Shown here: positions 1 through 8,142 of the stretch, piece by piece
Layout: the number at the start of each line of letters is the position of its first letter
How positions within the stretch are numbered: position 1 is the first letter of the stretch
Assembly: GCA_028290125.1 (NCBI GenBank)
Contig: JAQGKM010000368.1
Span: forward strand, 1 to 15,364
Source of the DNA: Hyphomicrobiales bacterium
GTDB lineage: Bacteria; Pseudomonadota; Alphaproteobacteria; Rhizobiales; Beijerinckiaceae
Length of the DNA stretch: 15,364 nucleotides
Direction: 5' to 3'
Notes under the pieces: generated by a model
Told to the model about the DNA's origin: nothing
Databases searched by the model: none
The model's input: the letters and a program-made list of their open reading frames with translations, nothing else
Made by a program: the position numbers and the translations under genes

Positions 1-290
1 ATCGACAGATGCGGAAACAAGGCGCCGTCCTGCGAGACGATGCCGATGTCTCGCTTGTGGGCCGGCACGAAATGGCCCGCTTTCGCCAGGCAAATATCGC
101 CGAGCTGGATGGCGCCCGAGTCCGGCGCCTCGAAGCCCGCAATCAGGCGCAACAGCGTCGTCTTGCCCGAGCCCGACGGGCCGACGACCGCCAGGCGGCT
201 GCCGGCCGACGCCAGCAGCGTGACGTTGTCGAGCGCGTGCACGCGTCCGTAGCGCCGGGATAGCGCATTCAGTTGAAGATCGCCGTTCAA
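1..290 (-). CDS. fbpC: Ferric iron ABC transporter ATP-binding protein, N-terminal part (cut by window edge)
   Basis: This is the ATPase that would power iron import by the adjacent permease and binding protein. Only the first 96 codons are visible; the gene continues beyond position 1. Translation from a TTG codon (plus-strand CAA at 288-290) gives a Walker A motif GPSGSGKTT at about residues 37-45, the usual LLRLIAGFE segment after it, and a Q-loop glutamine at about 87 in IGIVSQDGALFPHL. The Walker B and signature motifs lie outside the window. No ATG is available near the N terminus. The TTG overlaps the permease stop codon as TTGA, and a GGAG lies about 9 bases upstream, so the start is well supported. 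It belongs to the CysA/FbpC/PotA group of importer ATPases; iron specificity comes from the neighbouring fbpA-like gene, not from this fragment. Confidence 0.9.
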   Translation of the reverse strand, partial: MNGDLQLNALSRRYGRVHALDNVTLLASAGSRLAVVGPSGSGKTTLLRLIAGFEAPDSGAIQLGDICLAKAGHFVPAHKRDIGIVSQDGALFPHLS

Positions 291-1879
291 TGCCCGGGAC
301 TCCGCCGGGCCTGGGCATAAAGCAGAACGGTGAGAGGGAGCGACAGGATGATCATCAGAACGGCATAAGGCGCGGCGGCGGCATAGTCGAGTTCCGAGGC
401 ATGCGCCCAGAAGGCCGTCGCCAGCGTCTGGGCGCCGTTGGGCGCCAGCATCTGCGTCGCCGTCAGCTCATTGACGATGCCGAGCGCGACGAGCGCCATG
501 CCGGCCGCCGCGCCCGGGGCCGCCAGCCGGACGGTGACCGTCCACAGGGCATTCGTCGGCGAGCGCCCGAGGCTCGCGGCAGCCTGCTCGAGTTCGACCG
601 GCGCCTGCGCCAGCGAGGCGCGCAGGCTCACGATGGCGCGTGGCAGGAACAGCAGGACATAGGCGAGCAGCACGGTCGCGACCGTCTGGTACAGCGGCAT
701 GGCGATCCGCACCGTGATGGTCACGAGCGCCAGGGCGACGACGACGCCGGGCAGAGACCCGACCACATAATTTAATCCCTCGACCAGCCGCTGGATGCGC
801 CCTGGCGCGCGGATCGACAGCCAGGCGATCGGAATGGCCGCCAGCGTCGCCAGCGCGCCACCGAGGCTGGCGAACAACAGCGTCTCGAACAGGGCCGGCG
901 TCATTTCGGTCGCGCTCCACACGGATGCGCCGCCATGCACGAGCCAGCCCGACAAGGTGACGACCGGCACGCCAACCGCCAGCGCGACCCAGCCCGCAAG
1001 CGCGGCGAGCGTCGGCGCCGTCCACCGACGGAGCGGCGCAGCCGGAAGGGCGCGTGCGGCGCCCGAGCCGACGCGCGCATAGCGCTCCTGCCCGCGCACC
1101 AGAATCTCGAGGCCCAAAAACGAGAAACAACAGAGCGCCAGCACGCCGGCCAGCATGTTCGCCGCCGGCCCGTTATAGGCCGACTGGAATTGCGCCACGA
1201 TGGCGGTCGTGAACGTGTCGAAGCGGACCATGACGTAGAGGCCGAACTCGGCCAGCAGATGCAGCGCGACAAGAAGCCCGCCGCCGCAGATGGCGAGTCG
1301 CAGCTGCGGCACAACGACCTTCAGGAAAACACGCGCCGGCGCATGGCCGAGCGACGCGGCCGCCTCCTCGAGCGCCGGATCGAGCCGCCGCAGCGTCGCG
1401 GCGATCGGCAGGTAGAGAAACGGCACATAGGCGAGCGTCGAGACGAGCACCGCCGCGAACAGCCCGTTGAGCGACGGAATGAAACTCACCCAGGCATAGC
1501 TGTGGACGAAGGCCGGAATGGCGAGCGGCGCCACGATGAGCCACGACCAAAGGCGCGCAGCCGGCAGATCGCTGCGCTCGGTCAGCCACGCGAGCGCCAC
1601 GGCGAAGAAGATGCAGAGCGGAAGCGTGAAGGCGACGAGGAGGAGCGTGTTGACGAGCAATTCGCCGACGCGCGGACGGAAGACCAGCGCCGACACCGTC
1701 GGCCAGCCGGTCTGGATCGCCACCCACAGGATGAACCCGATCGGAAGACAGGCGCCGAATGTGACGAGCAGCGCCGCGCCGGACATGCCCGGCCCGACGC
1801 TGCCCAATCGGCGCGTGGGAAAGAAAGCAGATCGGGGCGGGCCTGCGCCCTGCCCCGACTCCTCAAACGATGCTGTCAC
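287..1879 (-). CDS. fbpB: Ferric iron ABC transporter permease (fused two-domain FbpB type)
   Basis: This 530-residue inner-membrane protein forms the channel of an iron(III) importer. It carries two copies of the MetI-like permease domain, as is usual for FbpB. Each copy has an EAA loop that contacts the ATPase: EEAAASLGHA at residues 171-180 and EQAAASLGRS at 431-440. Hydrophobic membrane segments are spread along the chain, with about 35 polar residues before the first. The start is a GTG that overlaps the fbpA stop codon as GTGA, with AGGA a few bases upstream. The stop codon overlaps the TTG start of the ATPase. These overlaps imply translational coupling in an fbpA-fbpB-fbpC operon. A thiamine or other Fbp-like substrate is conceivable from the permease alone, but the binding protein points to iron. 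Confidence 0.93.
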   Translation of the reverse strand: MTASFEESGQGAGPPRSAFFPTRRLGSVGPGMSGAALLVTFGACLPIGFILWVAIQTGWPTVSALVFRPRVGELLVNTLLLVAFTLPLCIFFAVALAWLTERSDLPAARLWSWLIVAPLAIPAFVHSYAWVSFIPSLNGLFAAVLVSTLAYVPFLYLPIAATLRRLDPALEEAAASLGHAPARVFLKVVVPQLRLAICGGGLLVALHLLAEFGLYVMVRFDTFTTAIVAQFQSAYNGPAANMLAGVLALCCFSFLGLEILVRGQERYARVGSGAARALPAAPLRRWTAPTLAALAGWVALAVGVPVVTLSGWLVHGGASVWSATEMTPALFETLLFASLGGALATLAAIPIAWLSIRAPGRIQRLVEGLNYVVGSLPGVVVALALVTITVRIAMPLYQTVATVLLAYVLLFLPRAIVSLRASLAQAPVELEQAAASLGRSPTNALWTVTVRLAAPGAAAGMALVALGIVNELTATQMLAPNGAQTLATAFWAHASELDYAAAAPYAVLMIILSLPLTVLLYAQARRSPGH

Positions 1880-2880
1880 AGCAATCCTGCGCCGATCATC
1901 AATTCCGTCACCTTCTTGCTGTTGAGCTTTGCGGGCTCAACGGTCGGCGCCTGGAGATCGACAAGCGCCGGCAGCTTCGGATTGGAAGCTTCATCCTTGC
2001 CTACAGCATATTCGAAGGAATTGCCCGTGCGAAGGATCGTCTGTCCACCCTTGCCGACGATCCATTTGACGAAGGCCTGCGCCTGATCCTTCTTCTTGGA
2101 CGAGGCGATCACGCCGCCGCCAGAGACGCTGACGAAGGCGCCCGGATCGCGGTTCTTGAAGTAATGCATGCCGACGTTCTGCGAATTTTCGCCGGTCTTC
2201 GCCTGGTCGCCGAAATAGTAATAATGGTAAATGACCGCGCCATCGACCTGTCCGGTGTTGACGCCCTTCATGGCGGCATTGTTGCCCTGGAACGGCTTGA
2301 CGTTCTCCTTCATGGCCTTGAGCCATTTGGACGTGACGTCCTCGCCCTTCAGTTCGAGCAGCGCGCTGACGATGGCCTGGAAGTCTGCGCCGGTCGGCGA
2401 AGCGGCCCAGCGGCCCTTCCACTTCGGATCGGCAAGATCGAGAAGCGACTTCGGCAGGTCTTCGGTTTTCAGCGAGGCCTTGTTGTAGGCGAACACGGTG
2501 CTGCGCGCGGCGATGCCGATCCAGCGGCCCGACGACGGTCGATAGGACTCGGGCACCAGCGCAAGCGTCTGCTGGTCGAGCGGGGCGAGCTGGCCCGCCG
2601 AGTCGACGAGCGCGATGGCCGGTGAATTTTCAGTAAGGAACACGTCGGCCGGCGAATTGGCGCCTTCCTGCACGATCTGGTTTCCGAGCTCGGTGTCGCC
2701 ACCGTTGCGGAGCGTGACCTTGACCCCGGTTTCCTTGGTGAACTGCGCCGCCCATTCCTGCGTAAGGCTGACGTGTTGCGCGTTGTAGACAAGGATCCCT
2801 GTGGAATCCTGTGCGGTCGCAAGCGTCGTCGCGGCCAAGAGGCCAGCGGCCGCTCCAATCCAGCGCAGGAACAATTTCAT
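1876..2880 (-). CDS. fbpA: Ferric iron-binding periplasmic protein (FbpA family)
   Basis: This is the extracytoplasmic binding protein of the iron ABC transporter. The 334-residue product begins with a signal peptide (MKLFLRW followed by a hydrophobic stretch, likely cleaved after TLATAQ at about residue 24). The iron-ligand pattern known from Haemophilus and Neisseria FbpA is present: His36 in YNAQH, Glu84 in FLTEN, and the tyrosines in IYHYYYFG at about 218-222, of which 220 and 221 best match the paired ligand tyrosines. The open frame extends 10 codons further upstream, but the ATG at 2880 is preceded by a strong GGAGG site and starts the signal peptide, so I chose it. The first gene of the operon, it follows a promoter region with an Irr-like box. 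The 3' end overlaps the permease start by 4 bases. Confidence 0.95.
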   Translation of the reverse strand: MKLFLRWIGAAAGLLAATTLATAQDSTGILVYNAQHVSLTQEWAAQFTKETGVKVTLRNGGDTELGNQIVQEGANSPADVFLTENSPAIALVDSAGQLAPLDQQTLALVPESYRPSSGRWIGIAARSTVFAYNKASLKTEDLPKSLLDLADPKWKGRWAASPTGADFQAIVSALLELKGEDVTSKWLKAMKENVKPFQGNNAAMKGVNTGQVDGAVIYHYYYFGDQAKTGENSQNVGMHYFKNRDPGAFVSVSGGGVIASSKKKDQAQAFVKWIVGKGGQTILRTGNSFEYAVGKDEASNPKLPALVDLQAPTVEPAKLNSKKVTELMIGAGLL

Positions 2881-2962
2881 GACATCCTCCGGTTTTACAC
2901 GTTCGTTCAAGACAAGCGACCGGATTTCTGGACGACGACAAGTGGAGCGTCAAACGCTATGT

Positions 2963-2985
2963 TTTTGAATGCTTCTAATTCTAAA
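2963..2985 (-). promoter_or_regulatory. Candidate Irr box (iron control element) upstream of fbpA
   Basis: Read on the minus strand, 2979-2963 is ATTAGAAGCATTCAAAA. It matches 12 of the 14 defined positions of the palindromic Irr/ICE pattern as I recall it (TTTAGAA, three bases, TTCTAAA). A further perfect half site TTTAGAA overlaps it at 2985-2979, giving two tandem TTAGAA cores. A possible -35 hexamer TTGACG lies at 2953-2948, about 10 bases downstream, with a poor -10 candidate CAGAAA at 2930-2925. A site just upstream of -35 would fit activation under low iron, which is known for Irr at iron-uptake genes. The A/T-rich patch stands out in GC-rich surroundings. The regulator gene is not in the window; assignment to Irr rather than another Fur-family protein is inference. 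Confidence 0.55.
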
Positions 2986-3036
2986 TTGCGTAGCAGAGAG
3001 GGCGGGCCACAATACACCGGAACGTGATCCGCCACG

Positions 3037-3990
3037 TCACGCATCGGGCTTGGAGATGTAACCAAGACTTTGTGTCGGACGATCGAGCACGCGCCGCCCC
3101 ATCAGGCTTGCGACCAGATCGACAAGAAGGATCGCCGTGCGGCCGCGATCGTCGAGAAAGGGATTGAGCTCGACGACATCGAGACTGCTGACAAGCCCGC
3201 TGTCGTGCAGCATCTCCATGATGAGATGCGCCTCGCGAAAGGTCGCGCCGCCCGGAATCGTGGTGCCGACGCCCGGCGCGATGGCCGGATCGAGAAAGTC
3301 GACATCGAGACTGACATGCAGCACGCCGTCCGCCGCCGAGACGCGTTTCAGGAACGCGTCGAGCAGCGGGACAACGCCCTGTTCGTCGATCGCCCGCATG
3401 TCGTGAACCGTGAGGCCCGTCGCCCGCACGACCTCCCGCTCCGCCGCATCGACGCTGCGGATACCCATCATGCAGACGTTGAGCGGATCGATCGGCGCGG
3501 CGACCGGCGGGAAGACATTTTCAAAAGAGCTCAGACCCATGGCGTAGGCCATCGGCACACCGTGCAGATTGCCGCTCGTCGTCGTGGTGAGCGTATGCAC
3601 GTCGGGATGCGCGTCGAGCCACAGCACGAAGAATGCGCGGCCCTGCTCGGCGGCGCGGCGCGCAAGCCCGGTCATCGAACCGGCGGAGAGACTGTGGTCT
3701 CCGCCGATGCAGATGGGCACGCCATCGGCGCTCGCTTCATAGGCGGCCTGCGCGATCGCCTCCGTCCAGGCGACCGTTTCGGCGAGCCCCTTCAGGATCG
3801 CATTCGGGTGGTGCACGGACCGCTGAGGCGCGGGCTGGATGTTGCCGCGATCCTGCGTGTCGTAGCCGAGGCTCCGCAACTCGTTCACAAGCCCTGCGGT
3901 GCGCAAGGCGCTCGGGCCCATCTCGCATCCCGGACGCCCGGCGCCATCCTGCACCGGTGCGCCGAGGATCAGACATCGCTGTGCCGGCAT
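3037..3990 (-). CDS. rocF: Arginase
   Basis: Predicted to hydrolyse L-arginine to L-ornithine and urea in the cytosol. The 317-residue length is typical. The binuclear manganese-site motifs of the ureohydrolase family are all visible: GGDHS at 96-100 (His99), WLDAHPDVHT with Asp126, His128 and Asp130, and SLDVDFLDP with Asp229 and Asp231. The arginase substrate loop SGNLHGVPM (about 139-147) and the late VELNP glutamate (about 274) are present. The SGNLHG loop favours arginase over agmatinase. The ATG at 3990 has only a weak AGAAAG upstream, with no better start nearby. The gene lies 60 bases downstream of the esterase gene on the same strand, so it may be read through from that transcript or have its own weak promoter. 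I saw no clear terminator on either side. Confidence 0.93.
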   Translation of the reverse strand: MPAQRCLILGAPVQDGAGRPGCEMGPSALRTAGLVNELRSLGYDTQDRGNIQPAPQRSVHHPNAILKGLAETVAWTEAIAQAAYEASADGVPICIGGDHSLSAGSMTGLARRAAEQGRAFFVLWLDAHPDVHTLTTTTSGNLHGVPMAYAMGLSSFENVFPPVAAPIDPLNVCMMGIRSVDAAEREVVRATGLTVHDMRAIDEQGVVPLLDAFLKRVSAADGVLHVSLDVDFLDPAIAPGVGTTIPGGATFREAHLIMEMLHDSGLVSSLDVVELNPFLDDRGRTAILLVDLVASLMGRRVLDRPTQSLGYISKPDA

Positions 3991-4050
3991 GACGAGATCT
4001 TTCTGCTTGATGAGCTTCGCAGGCCCAACCGCCGGGCGGGCGACGAGGTT

Positions 4051-5175
4051 TCAGCCGGCGTTCAGCCGATGCTGGAGAAAGAAGCGGACCATTTCGCGGC
4101 TGGCGTCCGGGCCGGAGGGATCGGCGTAGGAGCCCTCCGAACTGCCGCCCGACCAGGCATGGCCGACGCCATGAAGTTTCCAGTGCTCGCCGATCGATGT
4201 CCCGGCTTCGTTCGACTCAATGGTCTGGGTGTAGGACACGCCACCCTCTTCGCCGTGAATGACGCGCGTCGCATGCGCCTTCTCGGCGCCTGACGTCGCG
4301 CTGACCTGTTCGCCGTTGATCGGATTAACAGTGACGTCGCGGTCACCATGAAACACGATCGCCGGCGCCTTCACGGCGACGCCACGCGAAGCGGGCGCAC
4401 CCTGCCGCATCGCCGCCAGAGCGGACGGCAGGTCGGTCGCGGCGCCGCAGACGAGCCCCGAATGCACGCCGATGGCGGCATAGAGATCCGGATAGGCGGC
4501 GCCCATGATGGCTGCAGCCGCGCCGCCCGCCGAAAGCCCCGCGACATAGACGCGTTCAGCGTCGGCGCCGAACTCGGCCATGACTTCGCGCGTGATGCCG
4601 GCGATGATCGCCGCCTCGCCGCTGTCGCGCTGCTGGTCTCGCGCGCTGAACCAGTTCCAGCATTTCGACTGATTGGCGGCCTGCGTCTGTGCCGGATAGA
4701 CGACGATGAACGTGTCGGCCTCCGCCAGCGTGTTCATGCGCGTGCCCAGCGCGAAATCGTCCGGCGACTGCGTGCAGCCATGCAGCATCACGACGACCGG
4801 CAACGCCTCTCCCTTGAAGCCGCTCGGCACGTAGACCTTGTAGGGCCGCGTTCCGGCGACGTTGGCATGCGTGCGCGCCTCGAACCGTGCGCCGTCCGGG
4901 ATCGTGACGCTGCGTGTCGGCGTCAGCGGATTGTTTTTCAAGGCAGCGAGCTTCCCGGCCCAGGCGCCGGACGCCACGCCGGCGATCTGCGGCGCAGGCA
5001 TCTTCGGGAAGCTGTCGCGCAGCGAAGCGAGCGCATCCAGATTGACGCCCGGTTGAGCGGTCGTCGAAGGCGATGCGTTGCGGTCGCCGCGCAGAAGAGC
5101 CATGGCCTCCTGCAGACGTCCTTCGCGTGTCAGACGCGTGGCTTCCTGCATGTCGATTTTTGAAATGGCGTTCAT
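4051..5175 (-). CDS. PHB depolymerase-family esterase (alpha/beta hydrolase)
   Basis: The 374-residue protein belongs to the poly(3-hydroxybutyrate) depolymerase/LpqC esterase family, which cleaves PHA oligomers or related esters. The oxyanion segment LHGCTQSP lies at 131-138, the nucleophile Ser215 in GLSAGG, a likely acid Asp280 in HGDRDVTVNP, and the catalytic His339 in GVGHAWSGG. A short polar N-terminal region (MQEATRLTREGRLQEAMALL) precedes the hydrolase fold and there is no signal peptide, so it is probably intracellular. The start ATG has AAAGGA about 8 bases upstream. The upstream ribbon-helix-helix gene is 31 bases away on the same strand, which suggests one transcript. Real substrate preference (PHB granule, oligomer or an unrelated ester such as a feruloyl ester) cannot be decided from sequence. 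Confidence 0.9.
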   Translation of the reverse strand: MNAISKIDMQEATRLTREGRLQEAMALLRGDRNASPSTTAQPGVNLDALASLRDSFPKMPAPQIAGVASGAWAGKLAALKNNPLTPTRSVTIPDGARFEARTHANVAGTRPYKVYVPSGFKGEALPVVVMLHGCTQSPDDFALGTRMNTLAEADTFIVVYPAQTQAANQSKCWNWFSARDQQRDSGEAAIIAGITREVMAEFGADAERVYVAGLSAGGAAAAIMGAAYPDLYAAIGVHSGLVCGAATDLPSALAAMRQGAPASRGVAVKAPAIVFHGDRDVTVNPINGEQVSATSGAEKAHATRVIHGEEGGVSYTQTIESNEAGTSIGEHWKLHGVGHAWSGGSSEGSYADPSGPDASREMVRFFLQHRLNAG

Positions 5176-5206
5176 CTGTTCGATCCTTTGTGAAAATGAA
5201 AATGCG

Positions 5207-5623
5207 TCAGCGCAGGCGATCCTTGAGGGCGTCCTTCACCTCGGGACTTGCCTGCATGGCGCCCAGAACGTGGATGGAATTGATTGTCGCGCGTGCGAGC
5301 TCCGCCGGGACATCCGGCGCGATCACGAGAAGTCCCAGAACCTGCAGATCGAGCCGCTCGCCGGCAGTCCGAAGCGCTTCGAGTTCGGCGCGCCCGAAGC
5401 GACGAAGCCCGAGTTCGATCTGCTGGCGCGACACGGTCTGCTTGATGACCTCGCCGTGCTGCTGCAGCTGATTGCGCACCGCCGTGCGGATGAAGTCGGA
5501 TCGGTTGGAATAGAAACCTTCCTTGACGAGAAGATCGATGCCGCCGAGGTCGACGAAGCCGACATTGATCGTGATCTTCTCCGAGTCGGGCTGTCGGGCG
5601 CCGAGCTTGTGAATGTCAGCCAT
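5207..5623 (-). CDS. Ribbon-helix-helix (CopG-type) transcriptional regulator
   Basis: A 138-residue protein with an N-terminal ribbon-helix-helix DNA-binding unit: a polar beta strand near KITINVGFVDL (16-26), then two helices including the typical SNRSDFIRTAVRNQL (39-53). The remaining 85 residues are a C-terminal domain with a hydrophobic core (LDLQVLGLLVIAPDVPAE, about 91-108) and a predicted helical end, so it is longer than antitoxin-type CopG proteins. I see no toxin partner. It is cotranscribed with, and 31 bases upstream of, the PHB depolymerase-family gene, so control of that gene and of itself is the simplest idea. The start ATG follows a good AAGGAGAT site, and that site lies inside nested inverted repeats. 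Function beyond DNA binding is inferred. Confidence 0.82.
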   Translation of the reverse strand: MADIHKLGARQPDSEKITINVGFVDLGGIDLLVKEGFYSNRSDFIRTAVRNQLQQHGEVIKQTVSRQQIELGLRRFGRAELEALRTAGERLDLQVLGLLVIAPDVPAELARATINSIHVLGAMQASPEVKDALKDRLR

Positions 5624-5624
5624 A

Positions 5625-5657
5625 CCATCTCCTTACCATCCATACAGATGGAGATGG
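5625..5657 (-). promoter_or_regulatory. Nested inverted repeats over the ribosome binding site of the ribbon-helix-helix gene
   Basis: An 8-base perfect inverted repeat, CCATCTCC at 5625-5632 and GGAGATGG at 5650-5657, flanks a 17-base spacer. A second repeat, CCATC at 5636-5640 and GATGG at 5647-5651 around CATACA, overlaps it by two bases. On the transcript (minus strand) the GGAG ribosome binding site forms one arm of the outer stem, so the two folds would compete and could mask translation initiation. As DNA, the repeated CCATC/GATGG elements are what a ribbon-helix-helix dimer pair could bind for autorepression. Both readings are inference from the repeats and position. Confidence 0.45.
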
Positions 5658-5841
5658 GATGGCGAGAGCCGCCCCGCAAGTAGCGCGACGAACTTATTCG
5701 CAAGTCACAGCAATGCCTTAGCTCGCCTCCGTCGTGACCTCACTGCTTCGTGTGACGCCGCCACGCCCGCTCTGGAACGCGAGATGGCGAATGCTGTTGT
5801 CGTCGCTTCAAGAGCCATGTTGCTGGACGAGCGAGAGATGC

Positions 5842-8142
5842 ATGAAGACTCGGGTTCGCTTCAAACCATACACGCAGCCGGTTGGTGGCTGGGGTTCGAT
5901 CAAGTCTCTCGCCTATCATTCAGCCCAGCAGGGCGCTGTCGCCTCCAACGCTGAACTTCTCGCGCATCACAACAAGCCCGGCGGCTACATGTGCACATCC
6001 TGCGCATGGGCGAAGCCCGGCAAGCCGAGCATCGCCGAGTTCTGCGAGAACGGCGCCAAGGCGACATTCTGGGATGTCACGTCAAAGCGCACGACGCCGG
6101 AGTTTTTCGCTAAGCATCGCGTCTCGGAGCTGCTGAACTGGCCCGACTTCGATCTTGAAAACGCCGGACGCCTCACCGCGCCGCTGCGTTACGAAAAGGC
6201 GACGGACAAATATGTGCCGGTCAGCTGGGAGGACGCTTTCGCCGACATCGGCGCCCGGCTGAAGGCCTGCGAGCCCGAGCGCACAGTCTTCTACACCTCC
6301 GGCCGCGCCGCGCTCGAGACATCCTACATGTATGCGCTGTTCGCGCGCCTCTACGGGCACAACAATCTGCCCGACAGCTCGAACATGTGCCACGAGACGA
6401 CCTCGGTCGCGCTGCCGCCGACACTGGGGACGCCGGTCGGCACCGTGCTGCTGGAGGATTTCGAGCACACCGATTGCATCATCTCGTTCGGCCAGAACGT
6501 CGGGACAAATGCGCCACGGATGCTGCATCCGCTGCAGGACGCACGTAAGAGAAATGTCCCGATCATCGTATTCAATCCGCTGCGCGAGCGCGGCTGGGAA
6601 GAATTCATCAATCCGCAGGATCCGGCGCAACTGCTGTCGAACACGCCGACGCAGATCGCGACGCAATACCACCAGGTGCGCGCCGCCGGCGATCTGGCGG
6701 CGATGAAGGGCATGGCGAAAGGCCTCTTGGCGCTCGACGACGCAGCGCGCGAGCAAGGTCATGCGCGCATTCTCGACGTCAGCTTCATCGAGGAGCACAC
6801 CAACGGCTTCGCGGCCTTCGACGCCATGATCCGCGCGACGTCATGGGACGAGATCACGAACTCATCAGGCCTGACGCAAGCCAATCTCGAAGGCGCGGCC
6901 GCGACCTTCGCCAATGCGCGCGCGGTCATCGCGATCTACGGGATGGGTCTGACGCAGCACCGGCTCGGCGTCGACAATGTGCAGATGCTGGTCAACCTGC
7001 TGCTGATGGGCGGGCACATCGGCAAGCGCGGCGCCGGCATCTGCCCGGTGCGGGGCCATTCGAACGTGCAGGGCCAGCGCACCGTCGGCATCACCGAAAA
7101 GACCAAGCTCGTCCCGCTCGACGCGCTGGCGCGGCAGTACAATTTCTCGCCGCCCCGCAAGGACGGGATGAACACGGTCGAGACATGCGAGGTCGTGCTC
7201 AAGGGCGAGCTCGACGCCTTCATCAGTCTCGGCGGCAATTTCATCCGCGCCGTTCCGGAACGCGAGCTGATGGAATCGCGGTGGCGCGACGTCGGCCTGT
7301 CGGTGCAGATCGCCACCAAACTCAATCGCTCCCACCTCATCACGGGTGCGACAAGCTATCTTTTGCCGACGCTGGTCCGCTCCGAGATCGACAGGCAGTC
7401 GAGCGGCCCGCAGATCGTCACGATGGAAGATTCTACGACCTGCATCCACTCGTCGCGCGGCAAGTTCAAGCCGGCGAGCGACATGCTTCTGTCGGAGCCC
7501 GCGATCGTCGCCCGCATGGCGGCTGCGACGCTGCCCGACAATCCTCTCGTACCCTGGCGCGAGTGGGCGTCGAATTACGCGCTCGTGCGCGACGCTATCG
7601 AGCAGACCTACCCGAAGGAGTTCCGCCAGTTCAATGCGCGGATGGACCGGTCGGGCGGTTTCCCGCGTCCCCTGCCCGCACGCGAACGGCAATGGGCGAC
7701 CGAGTCCGGAAAGGCGAATTTTTCGACGCCCGCCGCGCTGTCGGCGAGTTTCGATCTCGGCGGCGACCCGGACGTGTTTCGCCTCATCACGCTGCGCTCC
7801 AACGATCAGTTCAACACGACGATCTACGGCTATTCGGATCGCCTGCGCGGCATCAGCGGGTCGCGCATGGTCGTGATGTTGAACCGCGCTGATCGCGTGA
7901 GGCTCGGCCTTCGCCACCAGGGGCTGGTGCGGCTGACGACGGCCGTCGATGACGGCGTGACGCGCAGCATGGGCGGGTTCACGGCGCTCGACTACGACCT
8001 GCCGCCCGGAACCTGCGCGGCTTATTATCCCGAATGCAACGCGCTGATCCCGCTTTGGCAGTTCGCCGAGCAGAGCAAGACGCCCGCGGCCAAGTCGGTG
8101 CCGGTGCGCATATCGGCCGACACGGGAGCGACAGATGCCTGA
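5842..8142 (+). CDS. FdhF/YdeP-family molybdopterin oxidoreductase (formate dehydrogenase alpha-like)
   Basis: A 766-residue member of the DMSO reductase superfamily, closest in pattern to the YdeP/CbbBc group annotated as formate dehydrogenase alpha-like. It should bind bis-molybdopterin guanine dinucleotide and one iron-sulfur cluster. Visible are PVGGWGSIKS near residue 13, cysteines 51, 54 and 68 in the segment CTSCAW to EFCENGAKA, the YTSGRAALE segment (about 141-149), and SNMCHETTSVAL (about 160-171) where formate dehydrogenases carry the metal-ligand Cys or Sec. There is no Tat signal, so it is cytoplasmic. The open frame extends 36 codons upstream, but those residues are unlike the family and the ATG at 5842 leads directly into conserved sequence; its ribosome site (GAGAG) is weak. 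It overlaps fdhD by 8 bases. No electron-transfer subunit is adjacent. True substrate is unknown. Confidence 0.88.
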   Translation: MKTRVRFKPYTQPVGGWGSIKSLAYHSAQQGAVASNAELLAHHNKPGGYMCTSCAWAKPGKPSIAEFCENGAKATFWDVTSKRTTPEFFAKHRVSELLNWPDFDLENAGRLTAPLRYEKATDKYVPVSWEDAFADIGARLKACEPERTVFYTSGRAALETSYMYALFARLYGHNNLPDSSNMCHETTSVALPPTLGTPVGTVLLEDFEHTDCIISFGQNVGTNAPRMLHPLQDARKRNVPIIVFNPLRERGWEEFINPQDPAQLLSNTPTQIATQYHQVRAAGDLAAMKGMAKGLLALDDAAREQGHARILDVSFIEEHTNGFAAFDAMIRATSWDEITNSSGLTQANLEGAAATFANARAVIAIYGMGLTQHRLGVDNVQMLVNLLLMGGHIGKRGAGICPVRGHSNVQGQRTVGITEKTKLVPLDALARQYNFSPPRKDGMNTVETCEVVLKGELDAFISLGGNFIRAVPERELMESRWRDVGLSVQIATKLNRSHLITGATSYLLPTLVRSEIDRQSSGPQIVTMEDSTTCIHSSRGKFKPASDMLLSEPAIVARMAAATLPDNPLVPWREWASNYALVRDAIEQTYPKEFRQFNARMDRSGGFPRPLPARERQWATESGKANFSTPAALSASFDLGGDPDVFRLITLRSNDQFNTTIYGYSDRLRGISGSRMVVMLNRADRVRLGLRHQGLVRLTTAVDDGVTRSMGGFTALDYDLPPGTCAAYYPECNALIPLWQFAEQSKTPAAKSVPVRISADTGATDA

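Noticed and set aside
935..2086. A 383-codon plus-strand open frame opposite fbpB
   Set aside because: Low-complexity, Arg/Glu-rich translation complementary to a clear permease; a compositional shadow.
3070..4293. A 407-codon plus-strand open frame opposite the arginase gene
   Set aside because: It lies opposite a gene with all arginase motifs intact and has no domain of its own.
5675..5705. Direct repeat CGCAAGT at 5675-5681 and 5699-5705 between the divergent regulator and oxidoreductase genes
   Set aside because: Only seven bases, 24 apart, with no promoter elements I could place around it; not enough to call an operator.
5734..5841. N-terminal extension of the oxidoreductase by 36 codons
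   Set aside because: The extra residues are Trp/Cys/Arg-rich and unlike the family, which starts near the VRFKPYTQPVGGWG segment; no good ribosome site precedes the upstream ATG.
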